A stretch of DNA of 64,000 bases from Linanthus parryae (GCA_023055425.1 JALGPY010000004.1:111455504-111519503), one strand, 5' to 3'; shown: positions 43,533 through 55,699, counted from the stretch's first letter. Numbers and translations: made by a program. Notes: generated from the sequence alone by a model not told the origin.

Positions 43533-44045
43533 TCAGGATCCGCCGTATTTCCTCCAAGCCAACAAAACTGCTGCGATGGCGGCGATGACGATTTCGATTC
43601 CCAGGCCGACTTTCCCGTGGTGCTTGCTGGTGGTGGTGGTCGGCGAGTGCGGCGAAATGGAGACGTTGGGAGGAGGTGGGGTGGATTTGACGGGACCCGA
43701 AACCCCTATCACCGGCCAGATGAAGAACGCGAATCCTCTGTCGGAGGTTGAGTTCTCGTCCGTGGCCACTGAAAATGTGAATCTGGTGGCAAAATAGGTG
43801 GTGGAGTTGGATTCGAAGGGGATTGGGTGGGTGTATGCGGCGGTGTCGGCGCTGGAAGTGTTGAGGCTTTGGTCGCGGGTGAGACCCACGACGCCGACAC
43901 AGAGATGAGCGTCTCCGGCCAGTGTGAGGTCTTCACCCGAGACGTACGGGAAGTCGAGGACGGTGGTTGTTTCTGATGAGGTGAATCGGAGGTAGAAGAA
44001 CAATACGGCAGTGGCGAGAGCGAGAAGCATTCTCTGGAATTTCAT
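43533..44045 (-). CDS. Open mini-lectin, copy E, internally deleted
   Basis: The ATG at 44045 opens 170 codons to the stop at 43533. The protein is a signal peptide (MKFQRMLLALATAVLFFYLRF) and the N-terminal half of a legume lectin domain (VLDFPYVSGEDL, HPIPFESNSTTYFATRFTFSV, GFAFFIWPV). After GVSGPVKST comes a direct jump to the Pro-rich linker (PPPPNVSISPHSPTTTT), the membrane segment (VGLGIEIVIAAIAAVLLAW) and RKYGGS, where a TGA replaces the normal cytoplasmic tail. About 120 residues found in copy D, with the sugar-contact and metal regions, are absent. It is the only copy with an uninterrupted frame. A TTG-initiated extension to 44063 is possible but unlikely. Confidence 0.6.
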   Translation of the reverse strand: MKFQRMLLALATAVLFFYLRFTSSETTTVLDFPYVSGEDLTLAGDAHLCVGVVGLTRDQSLNTSSADTAAYTHPIPFESNSTTYFATRFTFSVATDENSTSDRGFAFFIWPVIGVSGPVKSTPPPPNVSISPHSPTTTTSKHHGKVGLGIEIVIAAIAAVLLAWRKYGGS

Positions 44046-44099
44046 GGCTGTGACGGTGAACAAAGAGGGGGAGGGGGAGAGACAGAGACGAGGGGTTTG

Positions 44100-44714
44100 T
44101 GAATGGGGTGAGGTGTAATACAGCGGTTATTAAAGAATCATCACAGTGCTTTGTTACGGAGAGAGAGAGTGATGGGTTCTTGAGTATTGACGCCGATCGT
44201 CATCTTGACCGTCCTTTAGGATGATTCGACGGTCCGATGGGTTCTTGAGTATTTGAGGAGATTTTTTGCTTTGGCGTTTGTCTTCTAGTGTAAAATAAGG
44301 TGAAGAAAAATTGGTTTGAGTAGCAGTTTTGGGTCTTTTTTCCTCAAATCAGTGAAAATGACAATAAGGATAAACATATACTATGCTGTCGTTTCTATAA
44401 CAAGCCAAAAATTGATTCAAATTTTTATATTTGATGATCTTCTCAATATCATATTATTGATATATTTTAAAAACATTATAAGGATAAGAAAATTACAAAC
44501 TTCTAAATTCACTTGAAAGATAGAATGATAGCATATTTGTATAAAATTATATGTAAAATATGTGAACAATAACTGTTCCCGAATATAACGAACAAACGAG
44601 TCAAAGTGTGTGTTTCGTTGTTTATTAATCGAATAAAAATGTGAACGGTGTTTAACAAACCAAACACAAATTGTTTGCGGCGGAGCAGTTCGCAAACAAT
44701 CTGTCTTTGGTTTG
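44100..44714 (-). repeat. Lectin-array spacer U, copy 2 (inverted)
   Basis: Reverse complement of 35529-36110, with the 59-bp hairpin at 44656-44714. Lies directly upstream of lectin E. Confidence 0.65.
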
Positions 44715-45568
44715 CCAAAACTCATCAATGGAGAACTTGTATGATTGGTATTGGGTCATTAAAAATTAGGGTGAAACTGATATTTACATTTTGTGCGAGA
44801 ATAATTGGTGATAACTTATTATCGGAACACAGTGGGACAAATCTGCTCACCCAAATAATGTAATCACCATTATAAGATTCTGTCGAATAGCCACTCGATA
44901 TCATGATGTGCGAGAAGATTGGTCTCAGTCAAAGTTAAGAAAATCTCCATCTCTTTGGTCGAACGATATTTTATTTCATTGAAAATTGAAGTATTGAACT
45001 TGTGCGATAATTCATGACAGCCCAGAGACAAGATGGATTTCATGCCGAAGTTGTACATAATTCATGAGAAGTTGTACAACTTATTTCATTAGAAATTGAA
45101 GGTATTATCAATCAGAAAAATTGAAGGCTAAAATTATGATTGATAAGTTGTACGATTTGTTTCTTGTAACAGTAGCGAGAAGATGAAAGAATTACAGGCA
45201 AGAAATTGAAGGTATTATCAATCAGAAAAATTGAAGGCTATAATTGAAGGTATTATCAATCAGAAAAATTGAAGGCTAAAATTATGATTGATAAGTTGTA
45301 CGATTTATTTCTTGTAACAGTAGCGAGAAGATGAAAGAATTACAGGCAAGAATCCCGAATTCTTTTTTTTTTTTATGAATTCAAGGATCCCGAATTCAAA
45401 GAGGGGCACTGGTAATATGGAAAGAGAGAAAGAAACAATTATTTAGCTTCAATGTCCCCACGATGGAGTAATGGAGACTTAATAGTGTTAGATGTATATT
45501 GTTAATGGGGTGAGGTGTAATACAGAGGGAGGTGGAACGGTTATTAAAGAATCTTCACAGTGCTTTGT

Positions 45569-45609
<41 letters not shown>

Positions 45610-45970
45610 CGGTGTTAGGATTTGCTCCGGTAGCAATTCCTACTGTAGTCGTACTGTTTAGATCGTGTGGATTAGGTTTAGCCACGTCACACTGATGAAA
45701 GGCAGTAAAAAAAAGGCAAAAATAAAACCCATGCGCAATAAATTTTATTCCCTCACACATTCTTACCGGTTGCTTTTGGTATCCTTGATTTTAATTTGAA
45801 TTTGGATTTGAAAACCAAAATTTCAATTTCTAAAATTTCAAATGCCGGACGATTACGTTTGGATTGTATTATAAGTCCAGTTATGAATTTGGATTTTCAC
45901 AACTACTGATAACTCCATTTTGATATCAATCACATCTTCCAGGCTACTATTACAATTATCATCATCACCA
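44715..45970 (-). repeat. Lectin-array spacer P, copy 3 (inverted)
   Basis: Reverse complement of 36834-37930, lengthened by a local duplication at about 45200-45300 (the block GAAATTGAAGGTATTATCAA repeated). It contains a (GA)n run at about 45573-45609. Confidence 0.65.
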
Positions 45971-46586
45971 TCAATTTTGAATCTGCATAATCCTCGGCCT
46001 GACTTCACTATCCAATTTGGCAGAGCTCGAACCACTAGTAAAACTCCGTGAATTTGAACTGTCTGATTTGAACAACTTCTTCATCCTTCAGGATCCGTCA
46101 AATTTCCTCCAAGCCAACAGAACTGCTGCGATGGCGGCGATGGCGATTCCGATTCCCAGGACAACTTTCCCTTGGTGCTTGCTGGTGGTGGTTGTCGGCG
46201 GCGGCGGCAGAATGGAGACGTTGGGAGGAGGTGGGGGTGGATTTGACGGGACCCGAAAACCTTATCACCGACAAGATGAAGAACGCGAATCCTCTGCCGG
46301 AGATTGAGTTCTCGTCCGTGGCCACTGAAAATGTGAATCTGGTGGCGAAATAGGTGGGGAAGTTGGATTCGAAGGGGATTGGGTGGGTGTAGGCGGCGGT
46401 GCCGGCGTTAGAAGTGTTGAGGCTTAGGTCGCGGGTGAGACCCGCGACGCCGACACGGAGATGAGCGTCTCCGGCCTGTGTGAGGTCTTCGCCCGAGACG
46501 TACGGGAAGTCGAGGACGGTGGTTGTTTCTGATGAGGCGAATCGAAGGTAGAAGAACAATACGGCAGTGGCGAGAGCGAGAAGCAT
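45971..46586 (-). pseudogene. Legume-lectin-domain protein, copy F
   Basis: Close inverted counterpart of copy B. The original ATG is ACG here too, so the frame starts at MLLALATAVLFF (46586). It has FPYVSGEDLTQAG, HPIPFESNFPTYFATRF and GFAFFILSV, then GPVKST and the same deletion and CCCCC frameshift as copy B, ending at 46098 with GLEEI. The normal-phase linker, membrane segment and tail (KSDSSNSRSF) are present but out of frame. Confidence 0.75.
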
Positions 46587-46686
46587 TCTCTGGAATTTCG
46601 TGGCTGTGGCGATGAACAAAAAGGGGGAGGGGGAGAGAAAGAGAGACGAGGGGTTTGTGAATGGGGTGAGGTGTAATACAGCGGTT

Positions 46687-47268
46687 ATTAAAGAATCTTC
46701 ACAGTGCTTTGTTACTTAGAGAGAGAGTGATGGGTTCTTGAGTATTGACACGGATCGTCATCTTGACCGTCCTTTTATAAGATTCGACGGTCCGATGGGT
46801 TCTTGAGTATTTGAGGAGATTTTTTGCTCTGGATTTTGTCTTCTAGTGTAAAATAAGGTGAAGAAAAATTGTTTGAGTAGCATTTTGGGTCTTTTTTCCT
46901 CAAATCAGTGAAAATGATAATAAGGATAAACATATAATATGCTGCCATTTCTATAAAAAGCCATAAATTGATTCAAATTTTTATATTTGACGATCTTCTC
47001 AATATCATATTTTTGATATATTTTAAAAAAATTATAAGCTATAAGAAAATTACAAACTTCTAAATTCACTTGAAAGTTAGAATGATTGCATATTTGTATG
47101 AAATTATATGTAAAATATGTGAACAATTGTTCCCGAATATAACAAACAAACGAGTCAAAGTGTGTATTTCGTTGTTTATTAATCGAATAAAAATATGAAC
47201 GATGTTTAACAAACCAAACACAAATTGTTTGCGGCGGAGCCGTTCGCAAACAATCTGTCTTTGGTTTG
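46687..47268 (-). repeat. Lectin-array spacer U, copy 3 (inverted)
   Basis: Reverse complement of 35529-36110, with the 59-bp hairpin at 47210-47268. Closest to copy 1. Confidence 0.65.
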
Positions 47269-47982
47269 CCAAAACTCATTAATGGAGAACTTGTATGATT
47301 GGTATTAGGTCATCCAAAATTAGGGTGAAACTGATATTTACGTTTTGTGCGAGAATAATTGGTGATAACTTATTATCGGAACACAGTGGGACAAATCTGC
47401 TCACCCAAATAATGTTATCACCATTATTAGATTCTGTCGAATAGCCACTCGATATCATGATGTGCGAGAAGATTGGTCTCAGTCAAAGTTATGAAAATCT
47501 CCGTCTCTTTTGCTCGAACGATATTTTATTTCATTGCAAATTGAAGTATTGAACTTGTGCGATAATTCATGACAGCATAGAGACAAGATGGATTTCATGC
47601 CGAAGTTGTACATAATTCATGAGAAGTTGTACGACTTATTTCATTAGAAATTGAAGGTATTATCAATCACTAAAATTGAAGGCTAAAATTATGATTGATA
47701 AGTTGTACGATTTATTTCTTGTAAGAGCAACGAGAAGATGAAAGAATTACAGGCAAGAATCCCAAATTCTTTTTTTTTATGAATTCAAGAATCCCAAATT
47801 CAAAGAGGGGCACAGGTAATATGGAAAGAGAGAAAAAAAAAACAATTCTTTAGATTCAATGTCCCCAAGAATGGAGTAATGGAGACTTAACAGTGTTAGA
47901 TGTATATTGTTAATGGGGTGAGGTGTAATACAGAGGGAGGTGGAGTGGAACGGTTATTAAAGAATCTTCACAGTGCTTTGTT
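47269..47982 (-). repeat. Lectin-array spacer P, copy 4 (inverted)
   Basis: Reverse complement of about 34800-35528. The block ends at a (GA)n tract (47983-48021), beyond which homology to the array stops. Confidence 0.65.
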
Positions 47983-47985
47983 ACG

Positions 47986-48021
<36 letters not shown>

Positions 48022-48034
48022 TGGGTTCTTCATT

Positions 48035-48221
48035 CGGGAATGGATTTGGTACAGTTTTGATCTGTACGATACTTGTACAGTTCCAATCCCGCGGTCTAGA
48101 ATTAGCCACGTGGCAGACTCCCAGCACCATCACCATTTACGTCTCTCTCTCCCAGACTCCAACCAACTCACTCACAATTTTTTCGAGCATAATTCACTCA
48201 TGATTTTTTTATAATCAAATA
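48035..48221. repeat. Left inverted arm flanking the hAT element
   Basis: Its reverse complement matches 51358-51700 in order: ATCATGAGTGAATTATGC, GCCACGTGGCT, GGATTGGAACTGTA and CAAAACTGTACCAAATCC. The hAT element therefore landed inside an older inverted-repeat element or between two inverted copies. Confidence 0.55.
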
Positions 48222-48289
48222 TTAAATTGCAAGGCCGTCTCAATGTTTGTGGAGGCCCTAGGCAAAATATTTGTAAGAGGCCTAAATTA

Positions 48290-48350
48290 TACTTTATTTT
48301 TTCTTCGGATCCTAAATTTTGTTGGCCATTTTCTTCGGATCCTAAATTAT
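48290..48350 (+). repeat. Short tandem repeat in the hAT left end
   Basis: TTTTCTTCGGATCCTAAATT is repeated twice about 31 bp apart, each time followed by TTGTTGGCC or ATGTTGGCC. Confidence 0.6.
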
Positions 48351-49081
48351 GTTGGCCAATTATACATATACATTATCTATTCCAATCCTTTTTCTTACTC
48401 CTTCATGAAAACATTATCGATTCATAATTGATAAATTAATTGCCTCAATATACACGACAACAGCTGTGCTCCAAACTCCACTCTTGACCACATCCACACT
48501 TCACATTCTGAATCATTGTTTGCAGTTCGATCACAAGTTTCGTCGCTCATACTACCTGCAATTTTCAGTAGCTTTTGATTCCTCACCTCGTGATATTACA
48601 TGATAACTCTAACAAAATTGTATTGTGTGCTGTCAACTACAACTCATTAGTATTGAAGAAGGATGCAGAGAACCTCTGTCTGTTAGTACGTGCAGTATTC
48701 ATCTTTTTCCAATTCCTCAACCCGTGATGTTAGATAATTCTGCCGACAACAATGAAATGTGCAGAAATAGCAACGGTTCATAAACATAAAGAAAATCTTG
48801 AACAAACAAACAAAATGAAACACATAATCTAGACAAACTCTGATGATCACATGTACCAAAAATAGATAAAGACACAAATCGTCTGACAGGTTAATTTACC
48901 AATGAGATTGCAATGTGTGCCAACACTATGCAACATATAACCATACAGCTAATACCACTAACTGGAAACAAGTAAATATAACGTTCACCTGATCTACAAT
49001 ATCAATGTCAATGATCAAAACATCAGTATCCAATGAAGAAGTTACTAGGAATCTCAAAATTGCAAGCTCTTCTGGGAATGC

Positions 49082-49778
49082 TCCATCATACTAAAATTTT
49101 TTGAGTGCAGCAACTACACCCAGTGAAACGCCGCCTCGACCAATTTCCACCACACATACGTATGTCTCAGCATAATTACGCTCTTTTTCGACTGAAGCGT
49201 CCAGCAGCAAGTGTATTCTAATATCTATAACTACAGCATGTATATAATTAACCAATATGCTAACTAAAATTTGTTTGTGCAAGGGGTATTGAGAATAAGT
49301 GTCCATGGATTTGTCTCTGCTACCACTAACAGCTGCGGAATCGGAGTCGTGTGTCGTGACGATGTAGACAATTGGCAGGTAGGTCTCACTAGAAGAATTG
49401 ACGGTAAAACTGTTGGGAAAGTTAATTGTGGGAAATTTATCACGGCAATCACCTCGCTTTTGACAACAACTGGGAAGAAAAAGAAATGCAGACTTCGTGC
49501 CATGAAGCAACCAAAATATTCCATTTACTCAAAACTGGTCCCTGTCTATGAAAATTGAAATCCGTAATGGGCATGCACTTCTACAACAAATGCGAATTGC
49601 TCTAAATTCTATCGATGCCATGGATAACAGTGTTGCAAAGATACTTGCAAGCATGGGGGCACAGCAAATAGAGCAATGCAAGATATTGTACACTGCTCCG
49701 GAGATTATCGAGGATTTAATCATGGAAGAAAAATTAGTAGCCTGCAGTCATTTGGTTTCATCAAGCGACACAGATTAG
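49082..49778. other. Unrecognised coding-like region inside the hAT element
   Basis: Open frames occur on both strands. Plus-strand 49271-49558 gives 95 codons, and 49548-49778 gives 76 codons beginning MKIEIRNGHALLQQMRIALN with an amphipathic, Gln/Met-rich helix-like start. Minus-strand 49510-49091 gives 139 codons ending EIGRGGVSLGVVAALKKF. I recognise no family in any of them. They may be decayed transposase or captured cargo. The rest of the hAT interior (48360-49080 and 49780-51000) shows no gene. Confidence 0.3.
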
Positions 49779-50677
49779 TTACCTCCAATTAACTGCATGT
49801 TGTAGCAATTACATCGATGAAGCTAGATATCTATGCTTGTTAGCGTAGTTATGCGATAAAATAATAACAACAATAATATGTCAATCCAAATAACATCCAT
49901 TTTACATTGAAACTATGTATGGGTCATATATTAATCTCGAAAACAACTTATATTCATTAATATTAAACAAAACATGAATGTACCAATTTTAAAAACTATG
50001 AAAATTCAAAAAATATCGATCGCTTTCCTCCTCATCTTTTTCCCTACCCGCCAGTTTATCTTCAACCGATTCTTCCTCTACTTCGACGACTGCCTTTTTA
50101 TCACCCCAACAGACTTTCACATGAGCTCATTTCATACCTTTTTATAGGTGTGTCCATACTGATATGCATACAAATTGAAATCTGTGCATACCATGTAGAA
50201 GAAACAATACTAAAATACATATAAGACATGAGTAAAAAACTCCTGATGAAATTGGGGCCAAAGTGAAATACTGTAACCCTAACTGCATGATAAATCAAGT
50301 TTCTGATCTCAGTTGTTAAGTCGTATATTTTACCAATGTAATCTTCAACCATTTTCCATGACCAACAACACGACTATCATAGCTACTTTATACAAATACG
50401 GTGAATAGTAGAACAAGTGGTCGAACATCCAACAAACGAAAGACGAAACCAACATAGACAAAACATAGAGATCACTTTATGAAGATCAACAGGTTTAATT
50501 GGACTGCAAGATAACACGTTAATTACTCAATTAAGAAGACAATATAGCACCCCACATTTATGCTACATAAACTGAGAAAAAAATACAATCGTAATACACA
50601 AAGCCATAAACATGAACATCGAATAGACCGCAAATACAAATATTAACAACAAGCCAGCTTCGTTCTCCGCCACACCG

Positions 50678-50702
50678 GGCGCAACGCGAGCGCGGCGGAC
50701 CT
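50678..50702 (+). repeat. GC-rich motif CGCAACGCGAGCGCGGCGG with CTAGT
   Basis: A GC-rich stretch ending GGCGGACCTAGT, resembling a Helitron 3' end, lies in AT-rich hAT interior. Weak: the hairpin is imperfect and no 5' end was found. Confidence 0.25.
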
Positions 50703-51124
50703 AGTAATAGAAAAAATAAAGATAATAAAATACATAAGTGGTCTGAAGGAAGTTTGTAGTTTTCGAGCGAGTTAATTGTGATCTATTATAAATTAGCCTC
50801 TCTCCTAAGTACACTGTAATCCTGACTAACCTCCTCTTTTTTGTGTCCATTATCTATCTAATTTAATATCTTCTCTACCGATTTATCTCCTACTTTTACT
50901 CTCAATAATTTCTCTTTCTACTCCTAAATTACTGAGGTTAATTATTCTCAATATTTTCTCCATTTTTAACCTATAATTTTCTCACAAACCTAATTTGAAT
51001 ATCTAGTTTTCCATAATGTGAGGCCTCCTAGATTTGAGGTCTTAGGCAATTGCTTAAGTTGTCTAGGGGAAGAGTCGGCCCTGTTAAATTGTACATATAG
51101 TTGTACATATAGGTTTATACTTTT

Positions 51125-51320
51125 ACTTGATTTAATTTATTTGTTCATCATGATGTCCTCATATATGTACTCTTGACTTCCGACGATAATGATACAGTTA
51201 TATACAAAAATTTTTTGAAGGAATACAAAATACATTTTTGATTGTATTACTTTTTATTTTATTTTTTTGTCAAGAACATATAATGAGGACATCATGAAGT
51301 ACAAATAAATTCAATCAAGT
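51125..51320. mobile_element. Stem-loop MITE
   Basis: The arms 51125-51168 and 51276-51320 are inverted repeats (ACTTGATTTAATTTATTTG pairs with CAAATAAATTCAATCAAGT), about 45 bp each around an AT-rich loop. It lies just right of the hAT target duplication. Boundaries beyond the stem are uncertain. Confidence 0.5.
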
Positions 51321-51357
51321 AATTGTATAATCCACAAGTACAAATTTTATACTTGAT

Positions 51358-51760
51358 ACTAAAAAAATCGTGAGTGATCCCAAGTTAATGATTTATCTCT
51401 TTTCTCAAAATAAATAAATAAATTGCGAGTGAATTATGCTAAAAAAACGATGTTAGTTGACGAAACTACTTCGTTACAGGAATAGAGATGTGAGAGAGAG
51501 ACTAATGTGGTGGGAGGAAAGAGAAAAATTTAATGCATTAAAGCTGGTGATAGTGGCGCGTGATGTGTGTGATGGGTTATTTTGTATTTTTTTGTCCACT
51601 CATCTCTGCCACGTGGCTCATTCCAAACCGTAGGATTGGAACTGTAAAAGTAATGTATAGATCAAAATTGTACCAAATCCGTTCCGTCTTCAGTATTGAC
51701 GCAAATCGCCATCTTCACCCTTCCTTTTGGATGATTGGACGGTCCGATGATGAGCGCGCA
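51358..51760. repeat. Right inverted arm flanking the hAT element
   Basis: Inverted counterpart of 48035-48221. Beyond it, TATTGACGCAAATCGCCATCTTCACC and GATTGGACGGTCCGATG match the end of lectin-array spacer U, so this is the outer edge of the array's homology. Confidence 0.55.
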
Positions 51761-52070
51761 GACGAACATTAGGAGTAGTCTTTAGACCTAAATTTTATTG
51801 TGCCCCCCCCCTACAGATTCTTTTAAGTACTCAACACCCATGTAATTCGTGACAATTCTCTAGAACCTCTAGATTGGTTCTCAAAGTACAAAAAGAATTG
51901 CTCCACAACCCATAACTTTAGAAGTAGTTAAAAGATCAAAACTATATAATATTTTATAATAAATTATAGTAAAAATAACATAAACTTGATAAGGGTACTA
52001 TAAAATTTTGTATGAGATATTCACTTTTATAGTAAGAAAATGTGATGACTTGTCTGTGTTAACGTGCCCC
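51761..52070. other. Stretch without recognised features
   Basis: AT-rich sequence between the array edge and the next repeat family. Nothing seen. Confidence 0.4.
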
Positions 52071-52329
52071 CTAACGAAAATAAATGTGTCCCCCCTGACA
52101 AAAATTCATGCGTTCGGCCCTGCTCACCAACACCGACGGACACAACCACCACCACCACCATCTCCACCTTCGTCTCACTCTGCCTCCCCTTTCTCCCTCG
52201 CTATCTCTCTCTCCCCTTTCTCCCTCTCTCCTCTCTGTCTTCACCAGCGAAAAAGCACCAGCAGCAGTGGTCGTAGAACCACCACCACTGCCGAGCAAAT
52301 CCGACGGAAACCACCCACTGCCACTGCCT

Positions 52330-52385
<56 letters not shown>

Positions 52386-52391
52386 TCTCTC
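52330..52391 (+). repeat. (CT)n microsatellite
   Basis: About 30 CT units with one interruption, within the leader-like block. Confidence 0.9.
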
Positions 52392-53987
52392 AGCCTTCGA
52401 TCTCTCTATCCCCTGTGTTCTCTGCGACCAAAACAACAGCAGGAGCCGGAGCCGCCACCACCAGACCCGAAGGCTCAGCGACGGCAACCCCGACGGGAAC
52501 TGACGCCGCTTCTCTGCCTCTACCGGTGACTCTCCGACCTTCCTAAGGGTCCGACCGAACTCTCAGAGCTCCTAGTTCGACGACCCAGCCACCAAAGCTC
52601 CATAATTTCCGGCGAAGCTTCCACCCAACGCAGTCACTTGTGTTCTTTACCATTCGGTATCCGATTTTAATAATTTTTGACATAATTCGTATTATCTTGA
52701 CCTGAATTTGAGTTCTATATCACTGAAATTGTATGGGTATCAGAGATTAACAAGGATTCATGATTGGGCTGCTGATGAGGCTTGAGGAAGATGATGAAGG
52801 GGTAATTTTGTATTTAACATAAAACTTAGGGTAGTATAAGATGAGTCAGAAACAATTAATGAATAGTGGGAGTAACTAGATGCATTATCCACAAAATTTA
52901 GGGGAGCTAATGGTTATATATACAATCTGAAATTATTTATTGGTTAGATAATCTAAACTGATTATCTAGAATTTCTGATTCATAATACTCATTTTAAATA
53001 ATTGATAAGAGAGTATTTACGAAAACTTAGTTATGTTATAACATTATAATTACAGCCTTTTTATTTACAAGATTATGAGCTAAAATTGAAGGAGTATAAT
53101 TGATAATTTTCCCAATAATTAGCTTATACAAATGAGTAAAGAAAATTTCCAAATAGAAATAGGATGGATATCATTTTGAAAACTAAATATCTTTCTTATT
53201 AGTTTTGTTGAAGTAAACTAAAAATAGCAACTCGGATAATTGAACACCATTATAGGTACATTTAAGATGAATCTCTCTTTTCAATTCATTAAAATCCTCA
53301 GACCATTCAGTTACGAGATGCTGAATAATAAATATGCTATTGCTTACTAGAATTTGAAAATACCGTCTTCATAATAAAAGAGAATGTGACTAAATAGTTA
53401 GCAATTTAATTACATCAATTAAAATGAGATACTAACATTGTATTGATAAATACAATGCGTTAAAGTCTTATTTAATTGAATACCTATGTCTTCTTAATAA
53501 TTATATCGAGATATTTGGGAATGAACTTGGTATTCGACCTAGTCGAACGAGCATCAATGCATTCGGTTATCTAGAAGTAACAACGTTGTGACTAGATATT
53601 TGTAAATTATAGGGGACGGATTCGTGGACATAGGCTTTGTTGACGCCCCTTCATACTACCTGTTGTATCAACTTGAGGTGAGTGTACATGCTTAGCCTTG
53701 TATACCTAGCTCTCTTCGTGTAAAAACATGATTTTATATATTATTTCTCAAAATATAGGTTCCAGCTTATTTCTTGTCCACTACTTGATTAATTGAAAAT
53801 AGTTGTCGTATTTCATCCCTCTACTTGATAAATGTGTTTTACTTGTTTTTTTAAAATCTCCGAAATGTTATTAGAACTTGGGAAACTTAATGTACTTGAT
53901 CAGAAATCATTAACAATGTAAAATTCGCATGTACCGATACCAGCGATTTCCTCTTGTCTACTTGTTGTAGGTTTGGATCTTGATTTA

Positions 53988-54182
53988 TTACAGTTGGCTC
54001 CGGCCGGGAACACTGACACCAGTGAGTTCCCCCTGGCTTCTATGCCTTGGACTTACAGTTGGCTCTGTCCAGGAACACTGACACCAGCGAGTTCCCCTTG
54101 GCTTCTACGCCTTGGACTTATGATCGGCTCCGGACGGGAACAACGATACCAGCTAGTTTCCCTTGATTTCTTGGATCTTTTA
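53988..54182 (+). repeat. Three 65-bp tandem units
   Basis: Units at 53988, 54053 and 54118 share GGCTC-GG--GGGAACA-TGACACCAG--AGTTCCCCTGGCTTCTA-GCCTTGGACTTA. The third is the most diverged. Confidence 0.8.
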
Positions 54183-55699
54183 CTGCCATAAGATGGCTTA
54201 GGGACTCCGTGTGCCCTGAATCTTCGCCCTGTTGGCTAGAGTCCAGCATATAGATACCACTCTTTTGATTGACGCTCTTAGGAGGGTGTTGCAACACTTA
54301 AGGTCTAGAATGTCTGATGCGTTCAATACCCGGGTCTACCCTGGTTATTGCGAAATAAGTTATTATCCCACTGCTATATTTGTGAAATTTTGACGTATGT
54401 GAATTTTAAGGAACATCTTGGTAAATGAATTGGTGACGTGGGAAACAATCACTCTTTGATAACATTGTTGCTTGTTCTTGAAATCTGATTTTTTATACAC
54501 TCTATTACTCTTACTTTATTTAACAGGTGACCCTGCGACCTATCTAAATGTAACACCCCCAAAACGACCAAGCCGGAAGCCCGGGGATGTCACTCCGTAC
54601 TCGAGGTTAAACCCGAATACAAGGAGATTTTATAACAGAATATCCAAACCAAATCCTTTATAATACTTAATTAAAACTTTGAAACTTGTCTCGCCACAAA
54701 CATGGCCATTATCCAACTGAAACTTAAAACTACTTGATGAAATAAATCTAAATGTGAAATTTAAATTACTAGAGTGATGATTCGCGCTCCCCAATTTCTC
54801 CAAGCTTCCACATAAACCTGTGGAGCAGAAATAAAAAGAAACACCACGGTTTCCAAAGTCAGCGGAAAATACTGAGTACGCAACACCCAAGCATGTAAAC
54901 AGATGATGAAGCAGTTTAAAAATGACACATGAGCTTGAAGAGTAAAGAATTTGAGTAAGAGTATAAGTATGAAATAAGAATTCACCAATCTTTGACTTTT
55001 ATCACTTCACTTGGGGAAACATTCTCAAACTCTTCTCCATTTTCCAGTCGGGACATTCAAATTAAAAAAATAAAGGTCCAACCTTGGAAATCCATACTTT
55101 ATCTTGTTGACACGGGGAAGAACCAACCATCACACACTACCAAGACCATAAGTGTCGACACCCTAAGACTTCTTGCAGCCAGAGAGGTAAGTACAAGGAG
55201 CAAACTCGGGGCTTGTGGCGGCCGAGCAACCAAATAAAAGTGGGCTAAGTGACCGTAGTCAACAACAAACGATCCCAAAATAATAAAGTGTTCCCCGGTA
55301 CAAATCTTTCACTTTACGTCATTACGTCTTATAAATCATGTGATAGTTGTGATAGAATCACCTTTGTAAAATCAGTAAACTTTCTCAAAGAAACAGTTCA
55401 AGTAGATATTCAAATTTTGAGACAATAAATCACAAAAGCAGTTTAGACACGAAAGAAGATATGGGCACTAGGCCTGGCATGTTTACTTACCTTTAAGTCT
55501 CAAGCAAAAGCAAATCACTTCCTAATAACACTCGATGTATCCTTCGTCTGAGAATTTGTCGCCTACAAATTTAATAATATCCTAATTAACATAATGCACA
55601 TGAAGTCCTACAGGTAAATGAAATAAATCCCTTACTAACTCTCCCCAACCTTTACTAAGGTGAACTACCTCTTTTATAATAAAATACGCTTTATAACAC

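Larger units (their letters stand above)
48230..51083. mobile_element. hAT-type transposon with perfect 8-bp target duplication
   Basis: Ends are CAAGGCCGTCTC (left) and CAGGGCCGACTC (reverse complement of the right). TTAAATTG flanks both sides exactly (48222-48229 and 51084-51091). The 8-bp duplication and CAGGGCCG termini fit the hAT superfamily. It is 2854 bp long; I see no hAT transposase (no BED finger or dimerisation domain), so it is non-autonomous or has lost its gene. Confidence 0.85.
52071..54548 (+). repeat. Exon/intron-like repeat unit, outer copy, 5' part
   Basis: Starts with a GC- and CT-rich leader-like block (52100-52620) containing a (CT)n run, then AT-rich intron-like sequence. 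A short exon-like piece follows after TTATAG at 53611-53670 (GGGACGGATTCGTGGACATAG), then TTGAGGTGAGTGTACATGC, a plausible splice donor. The same order is found inverted at 56710-54549 and in part at 57085-58082. No long open frame is kept, so it reads more like a non-coding transcript unit or an unusual LTR than a protein gene. It resumes at 58083 and ends TATTACA at 58489. Confidence 0.45.

Noticed and set aside
45492..45695. Glu/Arg repeat frame
   Set aside because: Translation of a (GA)n microsatellite.
34290..46586. Lectin receptor kinase genes
   Set aside because: No kinase motifs follow any lectin copy; each ends in a short Ser-rich or truncated tail after the membrane segment.
52008..52529. 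173-codon open frame on the plus strand
   Set aside because: Runs through a (CT)n tract; composition is Ser/Leu/Pro low complexity, and overlapping frames on both strands are equally open.
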